Source of the DNA: Symbiodinium natans
Taxonomy: Eukaryota; Sar; Dinophyceae; Suessiales; Symbiodiniaceae
Direction: 5' to 3'
Length of the DNA stretch: 64,000 nucleotides
Assembly (NCBI GenBank): GCA_905221605.1
Contig: CAJNDS010002457.1
Coordinates: forward strand, 451,501 to 515,500
Under the pieces are notes generated by a model, which worked only from the letters and a program-made list of their open reading frames with translations, was not told the DNA's origin and did not search any database. Shown one piece after another: positions 38,391-47,698 of the stretch. Position numbers and translations under genes: made by a program. Position 1 is the first letter of the stretch, and each line of letters begins with the position of its first letter.

Positions 38391-40749
38391 GGATCCGGGC
38401 TCATGCCAAAGCTTGCCTACTCGGTGATTGGCGCCCGGGAGGTGAAGCTCAAGCAAGGCGGGGCTTAGGGTTTAGGGTTTAGGGTTGAGGGTTTAGGGTT
38501 GAGGGTTTAGGGTTTAGGGTTGAGGGTTTAGGGTTCAGGGCTTAGGGTTTAGGGCTGGGTTTAGGGTTTAGGGCTGGGTTTAGGGTTTAGGGCTTAGGGT
38601 TTAGGGTTTAGGGTTTAGGGTTGGGGTTTGGGGTTTGGGGTTTGGGGTTTAGGGCTCTGTGCATAGGGCTTGGACGGATACGCAGAAGCCGGTTGCAAAA
38701 ACTGGGTGTTGCCTGGGGCTTCTGTAGGCTTCGGGCTTGCAGGGCATCGGCTTACAGACATTTGCTTGGGAGGTTTTAAGGGAGTTCGGGGGCTGGGGTG
38801 TTCAGAAAGTTACAGCAGCTCTGGGGAGCATGGGGGTAGTGCTTCCCAGAGAAACCTTGGTAGCCTTCAAAAAGGGTGATGCGCTTAAATCATTGGGGAA
38901 CCCTAAACCCTAAACCCTAAACCCTAAACCCTAAACCCTAAACCCTAAACCCTAAACCTTTTTTTCAGGCACAAGCTTGCTCAAGTTTAGGGGCGGCTCG
39001 GGGGTTTCGGGCTTTCGGGGTCTGGGGCATTGGCGTCCTCAAACTCTCATTCAGAACCCTAAACCCTAAACCCTAAACCCTAAACCCTAAACCCTAAACC
39101 CTAAACCCTAAACCCTAAACCCTAAACCCTAAACCCTAAACCCTAAACCCTAAACCCTAAACCCTAAACCCAACTGGCAGGCCTCCTCCGCCTCGTCCGC
39201 CTGCGCGATCCGCATGGCTTCACCGGGTGGCGGCGGGGCTTCATTCAGCGCTGGGGTTTAGGGTTTAGGGTTTAGGAAAAAGGGTTTAGGGCTTAGGGGG
39301 GCAAAAGGGTCTGAACGGCAATTTGGGATGAATCCTTGTGCTTCCAGGGTCCGCTAGATAGGTTCCTGATGCACGCAATAGATAGGTCCCTGAGAAGTAT
39401 AGGGTAAGTAAGATTTATGTCCACTGGCAGCCGGCGTGCGTGGGATGACCCTAAACCCTAGAACCCTAGAACCCTAGAACCCTAAACCCTAAAACCCTAA
39501 AACCCTAAAACCCTAAAACCCTAAAACCCTAAAACCCTAAAACCCTAAAACCCTAAAACCCTAAAACCCTAAAACCCTAAACCCTTCATGTTTGGATTGG
39601 ACCTCGATGCAACTTCCAAGAATGTCACACACCGTCATGGCAACACCGGGTGCTGAGAGGAGCAGCCCGCCAGGTCCCTCCTAAACCCTAAACCTAAACC
39701 CTAAACCCTAAACCCTAAACCCTAAACCCTAAACCCTAAACCCTAAACCCTAAACCCTAAACCCTAAACCCTAAACCCTAAACCCTAAACCCTAAACCCT
39801 ACACCCTAAACCCTAAACCCTAAACCCTAAACCCTAAACCCTACCCCTAAACCCTACCCCTAAACCCTAAACCCTAAACCCTAAACCCAAGGAAGGGCCC
39901 CACTGGCTTCGCCCTCCTAGTGTTTCAGGTTTACCGCGTGGGGTGTAGGGTTTTTAGGTTTCTGGCTAGCCTTCAGTCCAGTGGCAAAAAGGGTTTAGGG
40001 TTTAGGGTTTAGGGTTTAGGGTTTAGGGTTTAGGGTTTAGGGTTTAGGGTTTAGGGTGCAAGCGAACCCTCAAGCTACTAAACCAACCTGAACGCTTGAA
40101 CGCTGAGCCGAACGCATCCGAGGTCGGGGCGCTGGTCTGACACTTCTGATGCCTGGGAGGCGTGCCCGGCAGCGAAGCAGCAGGCCCCTGCGGACGGTTT
40201 GGGGTTTTCCGGGGCCTGGTTGTTGCTGCAAGGCTGTTGCCAGCATGAACCGTTCTGCGAATTACCAAGCTGACAGGAGGCTAGACCCCAGAACCCTGAA
40301 GACCGGCAGCGTTGGGCCTGAGAGGAGCTTGTCGGGAACTTCGTGTAGGGACCCCGACAGCTAGGACGACCGAAGGATGTAACCCTAAACCCTAAACCCT
40401 AAACCCTAAGCCCTAAGCCCTGAACCCCTAAACCCTTAGAACCCCCCTTAAAACCGAAAAGTCCAGGGATGAAGTGCAGACTGAATCTGCTCAGTCAGCT
40501 TACAGAAGGCTCCGAAGGCACCCTATGCCCTAAACCCCAAACCCTAAACCCTGAACCCGAAACCCCAACTTACTTCACAACAGGCACCCTAAACCCTAAA
40601 CCCTAAACCCTAAACCCTAAACCCTAAACCCTAAACCCTAAAGCTCCTCTGGACTCCCAGACCCCATGAATCTAGAGCAGGTCCATTTCAAGCCCAACGT
40701 CACTGGTACCTTTTGGATGTCCTACGCAGACTTCTGCACCTCGACTTGG
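38391..40749 (+). CDS. Calpain-like cysteine protease domain, three exons
   Basis: Exon 1 (38391-38457) reads GSGLMPKLAYSVIGAREVKL, the segment around the calpain catalytic His (usual G-H-A-Y-S-V). Exon 2 (39181-39255) reads LLRLVRLRDPHGFTGWRRGF, equivalent to L-x-R-L-R-N-P-W-G. Exon 3 (40661-40749) reads PMNLEQVHFKPNVTGTFWMS then YADF, matching the G-x-F-W-M-S-x-x-D-F end of the catalytic core. Phases fit: 67 nt, then 2+72+1, then 2+87. Introns are 38458-39180 (GC-AG) and 39256-40660 (GT-AG). His is replaced by Leu and Asn by Asp, so this copy is probably not an active protease. The exon with the catalytic Cys was not found. Confidence 0.75.
38463..38656. repeat. TTTAGGG array opening calpain-like intron 1
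   Basis: About 25 units with TTGAGGG, CTTAGGG, GCTGGG and TTTGGGG variants, starting 5 nt after the GC donor. Confidence 0.9.
39060..39171. repeat. CCCTAAA array closing calpain-like intron 1
   Basis: Sixteen units ending 9 nt before acceptor ACTGGCAG. A smaller block lies at 38900-38957. Confidence 0.95.
39449..39585. repeat. Variant array CCCTAAAA (8-mer)
   Basis: About 13 uniform 8-mers within intron 2 of the calpain-like gene, preceded by CCCTAGAA units. Confidence 0.95.
39683..39893. repeat. CCCTAAA array
   Basis: About 29 units with a few CCCTACA and CCCCTAAA variants; calpain-like intron 2. Confidence 0.95.
40060..40380. other. Unique sequence inside calpain-like intron 2
   Basis: Lies between a TTTAGGG array (39987-40059) and a CCCTAAA block (40381-40440). 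The open frame at 40149-40364 is intronic if exons 2 and 3 join as the phase indicates. Confidence 0.5.
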
Positions 40750-40754
40750 GTATA

Positions 40755-40862
40755 GTTTAGGGTTTAGGGTTTAGGGTTTAGGGTTTAGGGCTTAGGGTTT
40801 AGGGTTTAGGGTTTAGGGTTTAGGGTTTAGGGTTTAGGGTTTAGGGTTTAGGGTTTAGGGGT
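40755..40862. repeat. TTTAGGG array after calpain-like exon 3
   Basis: Fifteen units starting 6 nt after the donor GTATAG. Confidence 0.95.
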
Positions 40863-41502
40863 GAGGGTTCTCTAAATAGGAACCATGCGATTTCAGCATG
40901 GCCCCCCCCCTTACCCTTGCTTGGAGGGCTGCGAAGTATGGGGCTCTTGTAATTAAGGGCCCAGACTTGGAACCTTAGATAAGATGGCAGGGCCCCTTTG
41001 GTTCAGGGTTTAGGGTTTAGGGTTTAGGCTTTAGGGTTTAGGGTTTAGGGTGCCGCACGATACAGGACCCCAAAAAGGGAACCGAATTCAGAGAACTGGC
41101 CACTTGCGGTTTTATGATTTTGGATTGGCAGAGAGAGTCGCTTTCTTGAGTTGGCTTCTCCATGCCAGGCTCTGCCAGATGGCATGATTACCATTGTTGC
41201 GTGGGACAGGGTTGGGAGGAAGCCAGGCTGCAGAAGATGCGAGGTCCTCCGTGCTAGCGAGTATCGTGGAAAACTAGGTTGCCTACCCAATCAGCCCTCA
41301 GCCCTTAGCAGCATTCTACTGCTTGAGGCAAATATTTTGGCCGGATCGACACCGTGAGGACTTTTCTGCTGTAGTGCTGAAGCTTCAAAGAACCCCAAAC
41401 CCTAAACCCTACCTAAACCCGAAACCCGAAACCCGAAACCCTGAACCCGAAACCCTAAACCCGAAACCCTAAACCCTAAACCCAAAACCCTAAACCCTAG
41501 CG

Positions 41503-41572
41503 ATCCCTGGACTTCCAAGTTCGGCCTCAGTTTGTCCTTCCGGCAGGAAGCCGATGCCTGCCACCCGGCCGG
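41503..41572 (+). CDS. Possible exon fragment
   Basis: Between a CCCTAAA-type array and a TTTAGGG array, the frame reads PWTSKFGLSLSFRQEADACH. Possibly the next exon of the calpain-like gene, but unproven. Confidence 0.35.
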
Positions 41573-41773
41573 TTTTGTTAGGGTTTAGGGTCTAGGGTCT
41601 AGGGTCTAGGGTTTAGGGTTTAGGGTTTAGGGTTTAGGGTTTGGGGGATCCCTGAACAGAAAAGGCGAGTGTTGTTGATGAGAAGCTCGCAATGTGCCCC
41701 CCCCCCCCCCCCCCCATGCTAAGCACGAGCTCCATTGCTTCGTTCAAAGAGGCCTCTAAAGAATGCCAACATG

Positions 41774-41890
41774 GGGGTTTACGAAAATGGGGGGCCCTAA
41801 TATAGATCCCCAAATACTAGGATTCCCCTTTAATGTTGGATCTCAATAAGGTACCCCCCCCCCCCCCTCTCCAATTTCGGAAACCCCCAT
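41774..41890. mobile_element. MITE-like element, family D
   Basis: GGGGGTTTACGAAAATGGGG to CCAATTTCGGAAACCCCCA. It follows an open island reading MLSTSSIASFKEASKECQH (41716-41772). Confidence 0.75.
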
Positions 41891-41949
41891 ATGTAATCCC
41901 AGGACCAGTAAGAAGAACCCATTGTAATCACTGTCCACATGCCCCTCTA

Positions 41950-42060
41950 TGACATTCGTGGCTGGTTCTTAGTAGGGAACGAGGGAATGACGCCCCCTTT
42001 TTACTCCCTTAAAGGGCATACAGAGGACGCTATTTCCCTCAATCCCTCGAAGAACAAGGG
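41950..42060. mobile_element. MITE-like element, family Q
   Basis: GGCTGGTTCTTAGTAGGGAA, shared with 43620-43700 (which ends ATTCCCTGCTAAGAACCAGG). Confidence 0.6.
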
Positions 42061-42196
42061 GGGATTCATGGGCTTCAGGTGCAAAAAACCCTTCTAGTGA
42101 AGCATGGCCCTAAACCCTAAACCCTAAACCCTAAACGCTAAACCCTAAACCCTAAACCCTAAACCCTAAACCCTAAACCCTAAACCCTACATTCAG

Positions 42197-42265
42197 GTGC
42201 AGGGCTGCAAGGAGGCGAAGCTGCACGGCGCCATCCGAGGACTGCGGAAGATGGGCACATCCTGA
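42197..42265 (+). CDS. Terminal exon after a telomere-array intron
   Basis: Acceptor CATTCAG (42190-42196) after a CCCTAAA array; frame VQGCKEAKLHGAIRGLRKMG then TS and TGA 42263-42265. The exon-like TTCAGGTGCA at 42074-42083 is repeated at 42192-42201, consistent with duplication on insertion of the array. Basic; function unknown. Confidence 0.5.
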   Translation: MQGCKEAKLHGAIRGLRKMGTS

Positions 42266-42447
42266 GCTCCTGGGTTCCCCCCTACGACCCCCATTCAGGA
42301 GGGTTTAGGGTTTAGGGTTTAGGGTTTAGGGCTGAGGGTTTAGGGTTTAGGGTTTAGGGTTTAGGGGTAGTGTAGGGGGTAGTAGGGGAACCCATCCTGA
42401 GCCTGTCTCTGCCTGACCCCTCGGAGGCTCACCGAAGGACTTGGCAC

Positions 42448-42600
42448 GGTTTTTGGGTTTAGGGGTTTTAGGGGTTTTAAAGTTTTAGGGTTTTAGGGTT
42501 TTAAAGGGTTTTAAAGGGTTTTAAAGGGTTTAAAGGGTTTAAAGGGTTTTAAAGGGTTTAAAGGGTTTTAACGGGTTTTAACGGGTTTAGGGTTTAGGGA
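42448..42600. repeat. TTTTAAAGGG-type variant array
   Basis: Degenerate G-strand repeat drifting from TTTTAGGG to GGGTTTTAAA units. Confidence 0.85.
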
Positions 42601-42640
42601 TGTTTAGGGCAAACAGGGTCTAGGGTTTAGGGTTTCAGTG

Positions 42641-43757
42641 GTTTGGGTGACAGCCCTACACCCCAAACCCTGTGCCATGCGATGCATTCTTTCAACAGCT
42701 GCCCCAAGTGCTGCTGAGAGCTTGCCTTGGATCTACAGCTTTCAACTCAATGTCGACCGTCGTGCTCTCAGGGCTTAGCTTAGGCTTTTGCATTGGGAAC
42801 TGGTTGCGAGTGTAGCCCGAACGACGGGAAAGCATGTCCCGGCAAGCCCCACGATCCTCACCTGCAAGACAGGGTTCCATAGTAACACAGTTACAGGCCC
42901 TTGTGAATAGGGGACAACAAACAAGGAACAATAGTTGAGAGAATGGCCTAAATCATGATGTCCAAGGCACTTTCGAAAGCGCGCTCAATACGCGCTTGTC
43001 TTTGCTTGGGCCTGCGAAGTTTCCAGGTCTTCGCGGGTTGATGGACAGATGAGTGAATGCAGGCCAACACAAGACTGCACATTCGATACGGAAACCCTCA
43101 AACCTGAGCCCGAAACTAAAACCCTGTCTAGCAAGATGAATCGTCGAGACATTTGTCCTCGGAACCTGCGGAGGTCAAAGAGCTGCGAATTTTAACGGTT
43201 TGAGAACCTCGGGGACGAAATGACTCCCATTTCTACCCTGTGCTATTTGATCCCTATTGTGGTTGCTGCTCGGGTTCATTTAGTCCATAAGGAAATGGCA
43301 CGGCACCCAAAAAGGGATGTCGCGCGCCACACTTCTGCAAAGAACCGGAAGTGCTTGAAGGCTTGGAAAATGTTCTGCGGGCTGAAGGTTCTGTGCACAG
43401 GCTCTCTTATCATGCAGATAACAGGGGGCCATCATGATCAAATCGTAGCTAGTTGCAACCCTAAACCCGAAACGTATCATAGTACATACCTAAACCCAGA
43501 CAGTAACCAGCGCCCTCCCCCAACTACCCTTTATCCAGAATAGTAAGGTAATATAAGCCCGCTTTATTAAAAGGGTAGTTCGGGGTTGCAGGAATTCCCA
43601 AACCCCTGAACCCAGAAGCTGGCTGGTTCTTAGTAGGGAATGAGGGACTGAGGTACCTAAAGGGTTTTCATATCATTCCCTGCTAAGAACCAGGAGGGAA
43701 AGTACTTCCCACACCCTAAACCCTAAACCCTAAACCCTAAACCCTAAACGCCCTCAG
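42641..43757. other. Largely unique stretch, possible exon at 43220-43459
   Basis: The open frame from ATG 43220 reads MTPISTLCYLIPIVVAARVH and later KNRKCLKAWKMFCGLKVLC before meeting degenerate array sequence. It may be a real 5' exon but has no domain. The rest holds a family Q copy (43620-43700) and a CCCTAAA block (43715-43748). Confidence 0.35.
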
Positions 43758-43866
43758 GCCGCCGGTGTCCGACCTGGTTGGGCTGTGGATTGGCCCGGGC
43801 GCCCAGATCTGCGCGGAGCGCGACGAACACTTGGCATTGGTTTTCTTCTGGCTCTTAGGACTTTAG
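43758..43866 (+). CDS. Terminal exon fragment, unknown protein
   Basis: Acceptor CGCCCTCAG (43749-43757) after a CCCTAAA array; frame PPVSDLVGLWIGPGAQICAE then RDEHLALVFFWLLGL to TAG 43864-43866. Hydrophobic C-terminus. Function unknown. Confidence 0.45.
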
Positions 43867-44317
43867 CCTTTTGGGTTTTTGGTAGAAGCTACAATAAGGA
43901 GCCTAAACGTTAAACCCTAAACCCTAAACCCTAAACCCTAAACCCTAAACCCTAAACCCTAAACAAGTAGTGAGGGCGTCAGAAGACAGCCAAAGGCAAC
44001 ACAAGTTTGGCCCCATGGGATCTGGGATGAGCCATAATTTCCATAGCCCGACAAGCCCGAGACCGAAAGCAAGAAGGCTCAAAGGACAAGCACGGGGTTT
44101 AGGGTTTAGGGTTTAGGGTTTAGGGTTTAGGGTTTAGGGCAGTGTTCAAAGAGCCCGTGTTCTGGGGGTTGCGGGAGAGACCGGCGTTGACATGGACCCC
44201 GTGCACCCGAAACTCCTTGTGGCTCTTTTGGGAAGGGCTGTTTGGGGTTTAAGGGTTTAGGGTTTAGGGTTTGGGGAGTAGGGGGGCCGTGGTGGTAATT
44301 CTGAGGGGACGATTGAG

Positions 44318-44503
44318 ATGAGGAGAGATTTTGGTTCTGTTGTGGTTGTTGAGGTTGTGAGGATGTTGAAGCGCGACAGGATAGAGTCCCTTAACCCCAA
44401 GAAAGCAGCCGATGCGCGCAACCTGACCAGATGCTCCCAGCGTTCTGAGAGGCAGCTTGCTAAGAAAGGGGCCGGAAGAATTGCTCATCTTCTTCCCTTA
44501 GGG
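44318..44503 (+). CDS. Possible exon fragment, basic
   Basis: ATG 44318 opens MRRDFGSVVVVEVVRMLKRD then a Lys/Arg-rich stretch to about LLPLG, where GTCCATTT could be a donor (44504). No domain recognised. Confidence 0.3.
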
Positions 44504-44636
44504 TCCATTTACATTTGTACTATAATAGCCCCGAAAAATCCTATTGAAATTATAAAGGCCCTTACATTAGAGCCTTAATTTAGGGGTGCACAGAGAAGAA
44601 AAGGGCCGTCTCAGGAGCTCGGAGCTTTGTGCCGTG

Positions 44637-44752
44637 CGGGGGTTTCCGACATTAGGGGGTACCTTCTTGGGGTCGTTATGCTAAGGGAATCCTACTATTT
44701 GGGGGGGTCTTTATGAGGGGTCCCGTATTTTCGTAGACTCCCACATTGTACC
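44637..44752. mobile_element. MITE-like element, family D
   Basis: GGGGGTTTCCGACATTAGGG to CGTATTTTCGTAGACTCCCA; diverged. Confidence 0.6.
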
Positions 44753-44875
44753 GAAGAGTTTTAGGGTTAAGGGACTTAGAAGGCCTGGTTTGAAAGCATG
44801 GGACGTAGACTTAGTTGTTCAAATCTCACAGCATCCTTTCCCCTGCATCTCACGACAGAGAGCATCTACAAGCAT

Positions 44876-45500
44876 GCTCCACCATGCCGATGCCTTGCCG
44901 GACGCGGAGCGTGGTGGCGCTGCCGACGCCGGCCGCAGTGGCCAGGGCTCCGAGAAGAAGCCTTCAAGGAAGAAGGCGAAGCGCTTCGCCTTATCTCCGT
45001 TTCCCGGAGGCAGTGGTGCCTCAAAGTCAGCGCTAGCGCTCGTTGCTGCGATGGGTGCCAGAGCTGTTGGGCCCGTGCTGTCGCTGCGTTCATCGCTGGC
45101 TGGCTGCTGCGGAACAGACTTGCACTTGGTGTTCTGCGCCCTGGAGAACAACGAGGATGCAACCACTCCGTGGTTAAATGCACTTCGCGAGCCCCTGTCA
45201 TCCACGTCAGGGTTCCTACGTCTGCATGCGTAAATCTTAGTAGCTGAGTGAGTACACTTCACACTTTTTGGGGCACTATAATCTCTACAAAACGAAAAGT
45301 GTACACTTGTTTTGGATGAACACAGCAACGAAGAAATGGGGGTGGAAATGTGTGTGGCGCAGCAGGACATCCACTTCCTGAGCATCGGCTGCAACGCGGC
45401 TCTGGCCACCTCCAGCTCCCTGGCCTCCCAGTTGGCCCAGGTGCTGCGGAAGGGCTTCCTGTGGGCCTGCAGCTGGGTCCACCAAGAGTTTTTGACTGTG
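44876..45500 (+). CDS. Two-exon gene fragment, nuclear-type basic cluster
   Basis: Exon 1 (about 44876-45230) reads MLHHADALPDAERGGAADAG, a Lys/Arg cluster KKPSRKKAKRF that could act as a nuclear signal, and LHLVFCALENNEDATTPWLN. Exon 2 (45334-45500) reads MGVEMCVAQQDIHFLSIGCN then SSLASQLAQVLRKGFLWAC. A family J element (45236-45333) separates them. The exact junction is unresolved and an alternative frame overlaps exon 1. Function unknown. Confidence 0.45.
45236..45333. mobile_element. Family J element between exons
   Basis: CTTAGTAGCTGAGTGAGTAC to GAACACAGCAACGAAG; internal GTACACTTCACACTTTT mirrored by GAAAAGTGTACACTT. Confidence 0.8.
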
Positions 45501-45501
45501 G

Positions 45502-45571
45502 GGTTTAGGGTTTAGGGTTTAGGGTTTAGGGTTTAGGGTTTAGGGTATAGGGTTTAGGGTTTAGGGTTTAG
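45502..45571. repeat. TTTAGGG array
   Basis: About ten units directly after the preceding exon. Confidence 0.9.
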
Positions 45572-45928
45572 TTGAGTGAACACGAACGGCCGATGCTTGG
45601 AGTTGAATCTGGCTAGTCCTCAAGCCCAGTTGCAAAAGGGTTTAGGGTTTAGGGTGGTTGTAATCGTAGTAGTAGACTCTAGAACTTTCTTTGGGACATG
45701 TTGTCCCCCCATATTTGACTCGTGACTGCACCCGTTATGGAATGTTGCAGGAGGTTTCGCCAGGCTGTAGGTTTGGGCTTGCTCATGCGCGAGTCGTGAC
45801 CAAGCGAGGAAGTCAGAGGTGTGAGAAACCGAGCGAGCAAGAGAGCGACAGAGCGAGAGAGAGGGGCAGCGAAGGGAAGGAGAGGGAAGGGAATTGGAAC
45901 GGAAAGGAAGGGACAGGAAAGGAAAGGA

Positions 45929-46118
45929 CCCTAAACCCTAAACCCTAAACCCTAAACCCTAAACCCTAAACCCTAAACCCTAAACCCTAAACCCTAAACC
46001 CTAAACCCTAAACCCTAAACCCTAAACCCTAAACCCTAAACCCTAAACCCTAAACCCTAAACCCTAAACCCTAAACCCTAAACCCTAAACCCTAAACCCT
46101 AAACCCTAAACCCTAAAG
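45929..46118. repeat. CCCTAAA array
   Basis: About 27 perfect units embedded in purine-rich DNA; GGAAAGGAAGGGA-like sequence occurs on both sides. Confidence 0.95.
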
Positions 46119-46140
46119 GAAGGGAAGCTGTGACCCAAAG

Positions 46141-46777
46141 GCGACTTCGGTGAGTTGTACTTCCGTGGTGACGTCCTGGACGTTCTCCTCAAGGGCATTG
46201 AGGGGCCGTCCGGGGCCCCCCTCAGCAATCTGGCCTTCACCTTCATTGACAAGGGCTGCGGCATCAATGAGCGCCAAGTAGCCAAGCTATATTACCCCTA
46301 TCTTTGTCTGGGGTTCTTCAGGAAATAGGGTAGCCAAGCTCTGTTGCCCTTGTAAGGAAGAATATTTGTCATAGTTGTCTCTGGTTCTTAATGATATAGT
46401 AATATAGTAGAGTCTTAATATCCCTAAACCCTAAACCCTAAACTCTAAACCCTAAACCCTAAACCCTCAACCCTAAACCCTAAACCCTAGACCCTCCCTA
46501 AACCCTAAACCCTAAACCCTTGGGTACAGGTGGCCAAGCTGAAGTGCCTCACCCGCCAGAGGCGGCTGCTGGACAAGGCGCTGTCGTCCACGAAGGTGGA
46601 CCGGACCCTAGACCCTAGACCCTAAACCCTAAACCCTAAACCCTAAACCCTAAACCCTAAACCCTAAACCCTAAACCCTAAACCCTAAACCCTAAACCCT
46701 AAACCCAGGTGGACCGGACCCATGCTGCGTGGCTAGACATCCCCCACGTCTTCGGCCTCGTGATGCTGGCCTTATAA
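46141..46777 (+). CDS. Three-exon gene fragment with duplicated AG|GT junctions
   Basis: Exon a (46141-46277) reads GELYFRGDVLDVLLKGIEG, then LSNLAFTFIDKGCGINERQ. Exon b (46530-46595) reads VAKLKCLTRQRRLLDKALSS then TK. Exon c (46709-46777) reads VDRTHAAWLDIPHVFGLVML then AL and TAA. Introns 46278-46529 and 46596-46708 are GT-AG and phase 0, so the joined frame is open throughout. CAAGTAGCCAAGCT (46275-46288) matches CAGGTGGCCAAGCT (46527-46540), and AGGTGGACCGGACCC is perfectly repeated at 46594-46608 and 46707-46721. Intron 2 is little more than a CCCTAAA array. An upstream exon is expected. No family recognised. Confidence 0.75.
46293..46402. mobile_element. Family C element inside intron
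   Basis: Core CTCTGTTGCCCTTGTAAGGAAGA with GGGGTTCTT at the left and GGTTCTTAATGATATAGTA at the right; within intron 46278-46529. Confidence 0.6.
46609..46706. repeat. CCCTAAA array forming an intron
   Basis: Two TAGACCC units then about 12 CCCTAAA units, filling nearly all of the 113-nt intron. Confidence 0.95.
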
Positions 46778-46870
46778 GGTTTAGGGTTTAGGGTTTAGGG
46801 TTTAGGGTTCAGGGTGAGACAAGCCTGTGCAAAAAGGGTTCAGGGTTCAGGGTTTTAGTTAAGGACCACA

Positions 46871-47698
46871 TGAACCTTAACAGGGTTTAGGGTTCATACA
46901 CCTTAATAGGGATTAGAGTAGTATAGGGTATATGGCCCCAATTTTAGGGCTCATTAGGTCCCCAAGGGGGTTGTGCTTTGGGATAATTCTTAACATCCCT
47001 TCTTTCCTTTACAAGGGGACCTATTCACGAGTCGTTCTCAAGGTTTTTGCAGCACAACCTGAGGATGAGGTCCAAGAATCTGACCAAGTGCTTCTGGCGC
47101 CCCTACCAGGAGGGGGAGTTCTGGCGCAGGGCCGGCTTCCATTGCTCCGGCCTAAGGCTGCAGTCCCAGTCCGCGGGCAAGCGCGTGAACCCGGCGATTC
47201 AGCGGCTGACCACCGCCCTCCACCGCGGGAATCTCGACCCGAACGGTCTGCAGAAGGCCTTCCCCCCGGGCGAGGAGGGCCGGCGCCGAAGCCGGGAGCT
47301 CCTAGATCCCCCTTTTTGGGAGTTATTTTTCCTATTTTTGTTTATTATATACATATATATATATATACATTTTATTTATTATTTATGTATATATATATAT
47401 TAGATGTATATAAAACCCAAGAGGATATTAAGAAATTATTGTTTTTTTCTGAAGGTTCTATAAGGGGAGTCGAGGCTCCTGGAGCAGGCCCTGCAGAGGG
47501 ATCTGCCCCCCGCGCCGCTGCCGCGCTGGGTGCTGCCAGGTTTCTTCCGGGAGCCCAAAAGTGAACTTGGGGTTTAGGGTTTAGGGTTTAGGGTTTAGGG
47601 TTTAGGGTTACCCTAAGATTGGGGCCATGTGCCCTGTACTACTATAATCCCTATTAAGGAAATATGAACCCTAAACCCTCTTAAGGTACTACTATCAT
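46871..47698. repeat. Inverted repeat pair flanking two coding exons
   Basis: Left arm 46871-46948 and right arm 47612-47698 are reverse complements over about 80 bp (for example ATATGGCCCCAATTTTAGG against CCTAAGATTGGGGCCATGT). The right arm has expanded into a 3 x 50-bp tandem. Confidence 0.8.

Noticed and set aside
40149-40364. 71-codon open frame
   Set aside because: Falls inside intron 2 of the calpain-like gene if exons 2 and 3 join in phase as observed.
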